DNA from: Lantana camara
Lineage: Eukaryota > Streptophyta > Magnoliopsida > Lamiales > Verbenaceae
DNA length: 64,000 bases
Direction: 5' to 3'
NCBI GenBank assembly: GCA_037501455.1
Contig: CM074864.1
Location: 58,836,001 to 58,900,000, forward strand
Every line of letters starts with the position of its first letter. Position 1 is the first letter of the stretch. The position numbers and the translations under genes were made by a program. The notes under the pieces are model-generated. The model ran no database searches, was not told the DNA's origin, and was given only the letters and a program-made list of their open reading frames with translations. This document shows, one piece after another, positions 44,531 to 53,766 of this stretch.

Positions 44531-45340
44531 TGATGGGTTCAGAAACGTGTGGATCCGAATCCGATCACTTTGCGATTTGTAATTGTGGAGGAAACCACCG
44601 GAGACTCGCCGGAAATGTAAAAGGGGTTCTACCTGTTGGGACAAGCACAAGAAAAGTCAGAAGGCCAAGCTGGGGGAACTGGGGGTGATACCCAGTTTGG
44701 CTCTCCGACGCTCAAGTCAGTTCTAGGTATGAAGAAATGTAAGTTCAGTCACAGTTTCAGTGATGAAGAAAGCTTACCAGTGTAGAAGATGACTTTAGCT
44801 ATTTATAGTTGAGGGTCAAGGGCCCTTTGGTCATTTGCCTCAAGTGGTCCTGGCCGAATGTTGCCCTAACACGTGGCGCCATGAGAGAGAAACCTAGGAG
44901 GAATCTTCTGCAAAAGCGGCTAAAAGTTGGTGCTGGCAACAGTGGCAGGTGCGCGGGCATGTACGATGTGTCAGAGAGCCATTTAGGTGGTTGGTAACGA
45001 GGGCTTAAGAGCGCGCTCGTGACAACCTGGAGTATTGGAGGCCAAGATATCCGCTGGGGGGAATGAAGGCTCCAGTTCAAGTGACGAGCCACATGGGAGG
45101 CCACTCTGAGGGAGTGTGACGCTCGAAGAGGGCTCCCTTGGCATGTGGGCGTGCCAGTCATTTAGTATGTAGGACGCTCGTGAGAGTGACAGCGCTCGTT
45201 GGGCTTAACTCATGAAGAAGGATTGCGCTCGCTGCGCTTAGCCCTCGTGGGCTGATGGGGGCAGTCTTGGGGAGACAGATGTCATCATCTCGGTGATGCC
45301 ACGTGTCCTAACGTGGGACGATCGTATTTTGACCCCATCA
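44531..45340 (-). repeat. 3' LTR of Tat1
   Basis: Nearly identical to 56646-57455. Differences noted at about 45150-45170 (three G/A) and near 45242 (C/G). Confidence 0.95.
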
Positions 45341-45353
45341 TTTTGCCCCCCAA
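45341..45353 (-). other. Polypurine tract of Tat1
   Basis: On the minus strand TTGGGGGGCAAAA abuts the LTR start. Confidence 0.75.
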
Positions 45354-45680
45354 TTCTGTAGTCCTTAGTGATAAGGACTGTAGAATTTCGACGCGTTCTA
45401 TCTCTTGCACGTAGCGCTCGTATAAGGCTTGGCGTGTTGAGCAAATTTTCTTCTGGTTGCGCTATAAATGCGGTCTTTTCAACTGACCGCTCGTAACACT
45501 TCCGCATTAAATGTTGTACTATTCTGAAGCACCCGAAACGTCTGAGCATTAAATGCGGGTGCGCGTGGGGCGCGTGAGCATTGGGAAGCATGTGACGGTT
45601 CCATAAAGTGGGCGGTTTCCTAGGCGGGAAATGATTACCATTTTGAATTCATTGCCGTAAAAGGTACCAACTCCCATCCC

Positions 45681-45688
45681 TATAAGTA
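45681..45688 (+). promoter_or_regulatory. Probable TATA box of the Tat1 antisense gene
   Basis: TATAAGTA lies about 300 bases before the first ATG (45983) on the plus strand, inside the CCCATCC(C)TATAAGTACGGG context. The leader between them is C/T-rich, as in plant 5' untranslated regions. Confidence 0.5.
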
Positions 45689-45982
45689 CGGGATTCTGCA
45701 ATCTTGATACTCTTTACGCATTCAGAACTTCCCAACCATCCTTTGCAAAAAGAATTCTCTAGCACTCCAGTTCTTAGAGCATCTTCAACCTTTCTCCCGG
45801 ACTTTCTCAGAAACCTTCAAGGTAAACTCCCAGCGTAATTTTCTAACTCTGCTAACTTTAGATTCAGACTTTAGGATTTCATAACCCCTTAGATTTTTCT
45901 CCTTGAGGAAACCCTAATCTCTTTCCAAGAAAACCCCACTGTCTAACCGAAACTGAATTTCTCCCAAATCTCAGCTTCTGCC

Positions 45983-48831
45983 ATGGCTGACCAACAAGTT
46001 GAGGAATTTGCCCGTGAAATTAATGAAATGGCCACTGATAGTTCCTCTTCCCACGATTCCCCTAGAGATGAGGAGTTGGGGGCGGCAGTGATGGCCATGG
46101 AGGATAGGAATCCTGGCGGAGTGGATCCTCTTTTTGAGGAGATGGATCTGGTGATGGAGGCAGAGAGGCAAGGGGTCACTCTTCCCATAACTCAGAGTGC
46201 CACTCATCCCCACCGTCATACCGTGACCGTGGCCGTTGCGAACCCGCTTCCAGTGGCTGAAGCCATAACCGGGCCTTCAGAAAGAGCCCATGACAAGGGA
46301 AAAAGCAAGAAATCCCAAAAATCCAAAGGACCTAACGAGGGTGAAGGATCGGGCTACCAGGCTACCGAGCGCACGCCCGATGAGACTCCCAGCACAGTTA
46401 CCATGGGAGACGTGAAAACGATGATGGCACCCATTTACTGGGACGAGCGGTATACATGGAGAATCCCAGAAAACCACGAGAATGCTAATAATCCGCCTCC
46501 TGGGGAAATGGCCGTATACGTGGACACAGTGAGTTCAGGAGGCTTGAGGTTCCCTATCTCGGTCTCGATGGCTCATTTGTTGAATGATCTGGGTCTTTGT
46601 CCATCACAAATTGTGCCCAACGGCTTGGCTCTACTAACCTGCTTTGTGATTCTGATGAGGAGCATGGGTTATGAGCCCTTCTTACGGAACTTCAACGCCC
46701 TATTTCAAGTGGTCAGCTCCTCTCGTTCATCTCCCGAGGCTGGTTTTTATTATGTCCAGGCGAAGGCACATATGAAATTGATCAACTCGCCCTCGAGCAC
46801 TTATGGACCCGACTGGAAGGAGAAGTTTATCTTCGTTAAGGCCCCAACAGAAGAGGGTTTTGGGGTACCTACGCAATGGGGCTCGTTTGCAAAGAGCCGG
46901 CTGCAACCCGCACTCCCTAAAGATTGGGCCAAGAGCCTAGCAGCAACCCTGAGGGACGAGGGCCACCTCATTCAAGCGAAAGATTGGATAGACGATGCGG
47001 AACTCATGTTCCTATGTGGTCTTTCCAATGACCCTCATTACCTTGACAACCCTCCGGCTCGTGACATAGAGAGAGATGGTTAGATTCTTAGGGCACTAAC
47101 TTTAGATAGGAATGAATACTAACTGTTTCTCTGTACTTGTAACTTGCACACTTAACAACTCTTGTCTAAGGATTTATAACCCTTGTACTTTCCATTTTTG
47201 CAGGAGCCTCTATATTAGAGATGGCAGGAGGGATCAGACAAGCCGCTCGTTTCGCCCATGCTAACAGGAACCAAGTCCAACAGGGGGACTAACAGCGTGA
47301 GCAACAGCGCCCTCGTAACCGTACCAATCGCGGGGACGCTCGTAGCGGCGCCAGTTCGAGCGCCAATCCTGAGGTCCAACCCCCTCGTGGCCGGGGGGAG
47401 CGTAGATTGGTCAACAGAGAGACCAGGGGGCGGTCAACTTCAGAGAGAGCGGGAGATGTTCAACCCCCTATGGCTGCAGAACAAGCGAGGCCAGTAACCA
47501 CCCTGGCGATAACCGAGGCTCCCCCGAGCGCAAGTAGGCCTTCCCGTAAAAGGAAGAGGATGCCCGATTCAGTGGCAATCAAGGGCAAAGGGAAGCAAGT
47601 TGTTGAAGGCCCCAGGGGCGAGGGGGAAACTTCCTCTTCAGAGGAAGAACACATATGGGAGTTCCCCCGACGAGGGGACAGGGATTATATGGGTGCCCCC
47701 GACGGCGGTCCGGTTCTGCTGAGGCCTGGCACGCTCGCCCAGGCTATCACCGAGAACCTTTACAACAAGGCCCAGTTCTCGGCGGACCACCGGCATCTCT
47801 ACAGTGAGTCTGTGGAGAAGGTGACCCTTGATGCGGCCCACGCTCTAATTTCCGTAAGTTTTCACTCCTTGACTTCTTTGCTAATCTCTGTAAGTTAACA
47901 TTTTTTTGGCTAACACCTCCTTTTCTTCTAACTTATGCAGCAAGTTCTTCCCCGGCTCCGAAACGTGCAAATGCGAGCCTCCATCTATGCTGACCGAAAA
48001 GCCAAATATAAGAAGATGGCTCGTTCCAACGATCCGGCTCAGATTCAAGCAGAGCTGGACGCTGAGACTGCAAAGTATGAATCCCTCAAGGATTTGTACA
48101 ACAAAACGGAGAAAGAGCTGGGAAAGCTGAGGGGGGATTTTCAGGCGGTAGAGAGCGCTCGAAGCGGTTTGAGCGCACAGTTGGCCCAGGCTGGCGAGCG
48201 TTGCAATAAGGCAGAAACCGAGCGGGAAAGCTGGAAGACGAGGGCTCTGGAGGCCGAGAGGAAGTTCAATGACACCATGAACGAGTGGCCTCGAAGCCTA
48301 GAGCGAGCGAATAAGGAGGCCCTTATCAAATTCTGCCACTCAAAGGCCTTCAACTTCGCGGCCTCGTTGCACTGCCTGGAGGAGGCTCAGAAGGGTTTCA
48401 ATCTGGCCATCGAGCAGGGCATACATAAGGGGCTAACGGATCCTGCCATGAAAGAGGCCGAGGGCACGGGGCTCATGTTCAACGAGCGTTGCGAGGAGGA
48501 AGATGACGAGGGGGATAACCCTGCGGATTCCATTGCGGAGCCGGAGTATGAATTCCTAGTTAAACTCCTCCAGGATGAGTACATGGAAGCTCACCCGCAG
48601 GTGGGTGCCTCTCAGGCCGCACGGAATGACCAGCCTGAGGATGAGCCTCAAGCGCCCGTCATGGAGGAAGCCCCGGTCCTAGTTGCCGAAGGTGCCAAAG
48701 TTCCCGATCCTGGTGCAAATGAGCCCAACGATCCCCAAGCTCAACAGCAAGAGCCTGAGGGCCCAGTTCATGGCCCCGTGGCCCAAAACATTCTGGTGAT
48801 CGTTGATGAAGACATCGCCCCGGCCGCCTGA
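45983..48831 (+). CDS. Spliced antisense gene of Tat1 (putative gypsy-type transposon protein, coiled coil)
   Basis: Three exons join in frame. 45983-47078 (366 codons, acidic start, then a globular part with GLRFPISVSMAHLLNDLG, CPSQIVPNGLALL, WKEKFIFVKAP and LPKDWAKSL). 47204-47853 (basic, Arg/Gly/Ser-rich, with SRKRKRMPD as possible nuclear signal). 47941-48831 (long coiled coil rich in Glu/Lys/Arg, then an acidic Pro/Gln tail). Introns are GT-AG (G|GTTAGA...TTTGCAG; TCC|GTAAGT...TATGCAG), phases 1 and 0. The first exon resembles the domain called putative gypsy-type transposon (PF04195-like). One TAA at 47290-47292 interrupts exon 2 where CAA is likely. Its role is unknown. Confidence 0.75.
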
Positions 48832-49125
48832 AGTTTTCTCTTATAATTTTTCTCTGTACTTTCCCGTTTTACTGTCTCTCTTTTTCTTCTCTTAAACAAT
48901 GTACTTCATGGGCCTTTGAGCCCTCTGCCTTGTAATATTCTCGTGCAATGAATATACATTCTTTTTTCATGTCTTTGTTCTTTTGCTTACTTATGAATCA
49001 AAGCTAATACTTAGATCTTGCTGGAACAAACCTTGTAATAATAAGACTGTGCGTAGCATACTCTGTGGACGTTTTATTTCTCTGATGAGCCTTTATGACT
49101 TTGAGAAATTTTGTTAACTTCTGTA
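48832..49125 (+). other. 3' untranslated region of the antisense gene
   Basis: T-rich after the stop, with AATGAATATACATTC (about 48950), a plausible plant polyadenylation context. No gene is seen. Confidence 0.4.
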
Positions 49126-49680
49126 AATCTTCAAAAATTTGTCTAAGTCTTGAGCGGTCGTGAGGGTCTTATTGTGAGATTGCCCCCCTACTCAAGACTT
49201 GTATAAATTTTTGCCTTTGTCATAAACTTCAAAAATTTGTTTAAGTCTTGAGCGATCGTGAGGGTCTTACAGTGAGATTGCCCCCCCGCTCAAGACTTGT
49301 ATAAATTTTTGCCTTTGAAAATTTGTTTAAGTCTTGAGCGATCGTGAGGGTCTTACAGTGAGATTGCCCCCCTTCTCAAGACTTGTATGAATTTTTGTTT
49401 TTGCTCTTAAAAATTTGGCCGAGTCTTGAGTAGATACGAGGGTCTTATGGAGAGGCTGCCCTCGTTCAAGGCTCGTGCAACTTCTTCTTAACTTAGGGGG
49501 AATTTTGTTAAGTCTTGAGTATTTGCAAGGGTCTTACTGAGTGGTTGCCCTCGTTCATGACTTGTGGCATTCCTTTCGCCCTTGGGGGATTTTGCTAAGT
49601 CTTGAGTGTGTGCGAGGGTCTTACTGAGTGGTTGCCCTCGTTCAAGACTTGTGCAATACCTTCTTGATTCTGAGGCCATT
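49125..49680. repeat. Tandem repeat array A of Tat1 (six units of 83-98 bp)
   Basis: The motif (A/G)AGTCTTGAG followed by GAGGGTCTTA...GAGATTGCCCCCC recurs at about 49145, 49243, 49329, 49421, 49510 and 49597, with units growing more divergent rightwards. It lies in the region between pol and the antisense gene. Confidence 0.88.
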
Positions 49681-49695
49681 GTTCGAGCGCTCGGG

Positions 49696-50053
49696 CTGTT
49701 GTCGTATTTCTGGCTCTGCAGGAAATCCCGTTTTCGAGCGCAAGGCGTTTTAAGAGACGGCCAAGGCCTACTAAGATTTGCTCTGTGGGAGGTCCCGTTT
49801 TCGAGCGCAAGGCGTTTTAAGAAACGGCCAGGGCCTACTAGGATTTGCTCTTGTAGGAGATCCCGTTTTCGAGCGCAAGGCGTTTTAAGAAACGGCCAGG
49901 GCCTACTAGGATTTGCTCTTGTAGGAGATCCCGTTTTCGAGCGCAAGGCGTTTTAAGAAACGGCCAGGGCCTACTAGGATTTGCTCTTGTAGGAGATCCC
50001 GTTTTCGAGCGCAAGGCGTTTTAAGAAACAGCCAAGGCCTACTAGGATTTTTT
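49696..50053. repeat. Tandem repeat array B of Tat1 (five 67-68-bp units)
   Basis: CGTTTTCGAGCGCAAGGCG recurs at about 49729, 49796, 49864, 49932 and 50000. Units 3 and 4 are nearly identical, showing recent expansion. The apparent ORFs here simply follow the repeat. Confidence 0.93.
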
Positions 50054-50355
50054 TCATAATCTTCTTCCAATTCGCTTAATTGGTTGTGAGCGTAACCAGT
50101 CTATCCTTATGAGGGCGTCCCCCCATGTGGAGTAGAGTGCTGGCAAGCGTAACCCATACGAGATAACAGCAAACATATTGGAATGGGTTGCCAACCACGC
50201 TCGCAAAGACGAGGGACGTGGGACTTATCTATTTAAGCAATCAAAGAAACAGGAGTATTAAAGAGATTAAAAAGATTATGTTACCGCTTACTTGAGATTG
50301 GAAGTACATGGAACCCGTCAAAGAGGGTTGTTACATCAGGGTTTGCAAAGAGCTT
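50054..50355. other. Spacer between array B and pol
   Basis: No gene or repeat is recognised. Confidence 0.6.
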
Positions 50356-53300
50356 TTAAACATAAAACCGCCGGAGGTTACACGCGTTCCAAGGGCGAGG
50401 CAAGCGCTCGCCTTGAAGTGTCTCCAGGGTGTAGGTGTTGTTAGCTCTGAGTTGTACGACTTTGAATGGGCCTTCCCAATTGGGGTCCAATTTCCCCACG
50501 TGCTTGGATACTTCCACTTTCTTCAAAACCAAGTCTCCCAACTGGAAAGTTCTTTCCCTCACACGCTTGTTGTATTGTTGGGCCACAGAGGCTTTATAGT
50601 GGTGGATCTTAGCCCATGCTTTGTCTCTCCTTTCATCCAGCAAATCCAACTCCAAACTTCTGTTGCCATCGTTGAGCTGAGGCTCGAAATAGCCGACACG
50701 AGCAGATTCATTTACTATCTCCGCTGGTATCATCGCTTCTGATCCATAAACGAGCGCGTAAGGAGTTTCTCCAGTGGCCGCTCGTGGGGTGGTGCGATAA
50801 GCCCAAAGCGCTCCTTGCAGCTCCTCAGCCCATTCACTTTTCTTGCTCTCAAGCATGGTTTTCAGATGTTGCAAGATGATCCTATTGGTAACTTCTGCTT
50901 GCCCATTGGCTTGAGGACGTCCTACAGAGGTAAATCGCTGCTCGATCCCCAACTCAGAACACCATTCTCGTGTGTCAGCCGCTATGAACTGGGATCCGTT
51001 GTCAGAAATGAGCACCCTCGGTATGCCGTACCTGCAAATGATATTTTTCCAAATGAAGTCCCTCACAACCCTGAAACTAATTTTTGCAACAGCTTCGGCC
51101 TCGGCCCACTTGGTGAAGTAGTCGACGGCTAAAATGACAAACTTCTTTTGTCCCACAGCCGTGGGCAAGGGGCCCACGATGTCTATTCCCCACTGGTCAA
51201 AAGGCCAAGAGACGTCTATTGGGATCATCTGTGCGGCTGGCAATTGAGGGAGATTTGAATGAAACTGACACTTGGGGCATTTCCTCGAAAATTCGATGGC
51301 ATCTTGGAGAACTGTAGGCCAATAAAACCCACTTCTCAGAACCTTTTTTGCCAAGATACGCCCTCCGGAATGATTCCCACAGCTTCCATTGTGGATGAGT
51401 TCGAGCGTCTCCTTCGCTTGTGAGGGCCTCAGGCATCTCATTGGGGGTCCTTGAAATGATTTCTTGAATAACCTCCCCTCGGGATCCAAAGCGAAACGAG
51501 GGGCCTTACTTCGGACTTTCCTAGCTTCCACCTTGTCAGTGGGAGGAATCCCATCCCTAAGGAAAATGACGATGTCGTCAAGCCAACAGGGCTCGTTTGG
51601 ATCAATCATGGCGATTATCTCGGTGGCGACCCTTTCCTTAATCAAAGGTTCCTCAGTTCTGAGGAACGTAACAGAACGTTCAGAAATGCCCTCTAAAGCT
51701 GATACAAACTTTGACAGAGCGTCCGCACGCTCGTTTTCTCCCCGGGGCACTTGAAGTAGATGAAATTCCTTGAACTTCCCAATGATTTCTCTGGCTTTAT
51801 TTAAGTACTGTACCATGGTGGTTTCTCGAGCCTCGTAAGTTCCTTCAATCTGGCTCGCTATTAACTGTGAATCCACATAAGCAGTGATTCTGGAGGCTCC
51901 ATTTTGAAAAGCAATATTCAATCCTTGCACGAGGGCTTCATATTCTGCCTCGTTATTAGTGACTTGGAAATCCAGCTTGATTGCAAAGTCCAGTTCAATC
52001 CCATCGGGGTTTCTGAGGGCCACTCCTACTCCTCCCCCTTGAGAGGTTGAAGAACCATCTGTGTGCAGTACCCATAAACCCTCATTCTCCGCAACGGTGG
52101 GCTCTAAACCAAAGCGTTCAACCAACAAATCCGCTACAACCTGAGCCTGTATCGCGGTCCTGGGCTCGAAGCATAGGTCAAACTGGCTCAATTCGATGGC
52201 CCATTTGATTAATCTACCCGATACGTCTGGCTTGGACAACACTTGCTTCAAGGGTTGGTCGGTGAGAACCGTTATGGAGTGCGCTTGAAAGTAAGGCCTT
52301 AGCCTTCTTGAGGCATTAATAAGAGCGAACGCGAATTCCTCAATCTCCAAATACTTCTTTTCGGCTCCTTGCAATGTTTTGCTCAGATAATAGACGGGTA
52401 AGTGTTTCCGCTCCCGCACAGCGATCAGAACCGCGCTTGCGGCCTCGGGAGAAACAGAAAGATACATAAATAACCTCTCGCCTTCGACAGGCTTAGTCAG
52501 CAGTGGTGCGCTCGATAAGTAAGCCTTCATATCCTGCAACGCCCTTTCACATTCTTCTGTCCAAGCAAAGTTACGAGCGTTCCTCAAAATTTTGAAGAAG
52601 GGAAGGTTCCTGTCCGCCGAGCGCGAGATAAACCTGTTCAACGAGATGATTTTTCCTACTAGGACCTGCACTTCCCGCAAATTTCGAGGGGAGGGAATTT
52701 CCAAAATGGCCTTGATCTTCTCTGGATTGGCCTCTATTCCCCTCTGACTGACCATGTACCCTAAGAACTTTCCCCCTTGTACTCCAAAGGTGCACTTCAA
52801 AGGGTTCAACTTCATCCCATATTGGCGCAGGATTGAAAAAGTGCGCTTGAGATCTTCCAAGTGGGAGTCCTGGCGCTCGCTTTTGACAATCATATCATCC
52901 ACATAAACCTCCATGGACCTTCCAATTTCTTTTTCAAACATCTTGTTGACGAGCCGTTGATACGTAGCTCCGGCGTTCTTGAGTCCGAAAGGCATGACTA
53001 AGAAGCAATATACCCCCAGATGGACAACGAACGAGGTTTTGGGGCGATCTTCCGGGGCCATAAAGATCTGATAGTATCCCTGGAAAGCATCCATCATGCT
53101 CATGAGCTCGCAGCCAGCGGTCGAATCCACCAATTGATCAATCCGGGGCAGCGGGTAAGGATCTTTAGGGCAGGCTTTGTTGAGATCAGTGAAATCGTTG
53201 CACATGCGCCACTTATTCGCGCTCTTGGGCACCAAGACGACGTTGCACAACCACTCCGGATACAAGATGGGCTCGATATACTGAGCCTCTAGGAGTTTAT

Positions 53301-53766
53301 TAACTTCCTCTTCAATGACTTTTTTCCGAAAGCCATGTACATCCCGCTTTTTCTGCTTGACGGGTTTGAAAGAGGGATCCACATTAAGCCTATGGACAAT
53401 GACGCTCGGGTCAATCCCTGTGAGGTCGGAGGCTTTCCATGCAAATACATCACTGTTTTCCCTAAGGAAGTCAATCATCATAATCTGAGAAGGCCCCGAG
53501 AGGTTTGATCCTATCTGTGTAGTCTTATCCTTGTTTCCGGGCTCCAGCTCAATGGTAAGGAACTTCTCTGAGGGCTCGATCCTTATCTCAGGGCGAGGAA
53601 GTTCGAGCGCCCTCTTCTTCCCTGTCAAACGGTCACCGGGTGCTGGTTCAACCTCTCCCGGCTCGTCTCCTTCTGAGGACGATTCACCAACGGTCCCTGG
53701 TGGTGCACTTTCGAGGGGATTCTCCTCGTTGTTTTCCCTCTTCTTTTTGTTCTTCTTCTTGTTCAA
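50356..53766 (-). CDS. pol of Tat1: reverse transcriptase, two RNase H domains, integrase
   Basis: An intact frame of 1136 codons. Reverse transcriptase has WRMCNDFTDLNKACPKD, MDAFQGYYQI and the active site MEVYVDDMIV. The first RNase H follows (LPVYYLSKTLQGAEKKYL). A second, archaeal-type RNase H has LWVLHTDGSSTSQGGGVG and TNNEAEYEALVQGL; a doubled RNase H marks the Tat group. Integrase has the zinc finger HNGSCGNHSGG...CPKCQ and a core with DIVGPLPTA, ISDNGSQF and RPQANGQAEVTN. There is no chromodomain. Its first about 80 bases overlap the end of gag-protease in another frame, so pol must be reached by a frameshift or an indel separates them. The first Met is in a Lys/Asn-rich stretch and may not be the real start. 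Confidence 0.95.
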   Translation of the reverse strand: MNKKKNKKKRENNEENPLESAPPGTVGESSSEGDEPGEVEPAPGDRLTGKKRALELPRPEIRIEPSEKFLTIELEPGNKDKTTQIGSNLSGPSQIMMIDFLRENSDVFAWKASDLTGIDPSVIVHRLNVDPSFKPVKQKKRDVHGFRKKVIEEEVNKLLEAQYIEPILYPEWLCNVVLVPKSANKWRMCNDFTDLNKACPKDPYPLPRIDQLVDSTAGCELMSMMDAFQGYYQIFMAPEDRPKTSFVVHLGVYCFLVMPFGLKNAGATYQRLVNKMFEKEIGRSMEVYVDDMIVKSERQDSHLEDLKRTFSILRQYGMKLNPLKCTFGVQGGKFLGYMVSQRGIEANPEKIKAILEIPSPRNLREVQVLVGKIISLNRFISRSADRNLPFFKILRNARNFAWTEECERALQDMKAYLSSAPLLTKPVEGERLFMYLSVSPEAASAVLIAVRERKHLPVYYLSKTLQGAEKKYLEIEEFAFALINASRRLRPYFQAHSITVLTDQPLKQVLSKPDVSGRLIKWAIELSQFDLCFEPRTAIQAQVVADLLVERFGLEPTVAENEGLWVLHTDGSSTSQGGGVGVALRNPDGIELDFAIKLDFQVTNNEAEYEALVQGLNIAFQNGASRITAYVDSQLIASQIEGTYEARETTMVQYLNKAREIIGKFKEFHLLQVPRGENERADALSKFVSALEGISERSVTFLRTEEPLIKERVATEIIAMIDPNEPCWLDDIVIFLRDGIPPTDKVEARKVRSKAPRFALDPEGRLFKKSFQGPPMRCLRPSQAKETLELIHNGSCGNHSGGRILAKKVLRSGFYWPTVLQDAIEFSRKCPKCQFHSNLPQLPAAQMIPIDVSWPFDQWGIDIVGPLPTAVGQKKFVILAVDYFTKWAEAEAVAKISFRVVRDFIWKNIICRYGIPRVLISDNGSQFIAADTREWCSELGIEQRFTSVGRPQANGQAEVTNRIILQHLKTMLESKKSEWAEELQGALWAYRTTPRAATGETPYALVYGSEAMIPAEIVNESARVGYFEPQLNDGNRSLELDLLDERRDKAWAKIHHYKASVAQQYNKRVRERTFQLGDLVLKKVEVSKHVGKLDPNWEGPFKVVQLRANNTYTLETLQGERLPRPWNACNLRRFYV

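Noticed and set aside
44799..45161. A 120-codon ORF in each Tat1 LTR (also at 56914-57276)
   Set aside because: Its conservation only reflects LTR identity; it overlaps the promoter region and shows no domain.
49125..50053. CRISPR-like regular repeats
   Set aside because: Units are contiguous tandem repeats without unique spacers, inside a plant retroelement.
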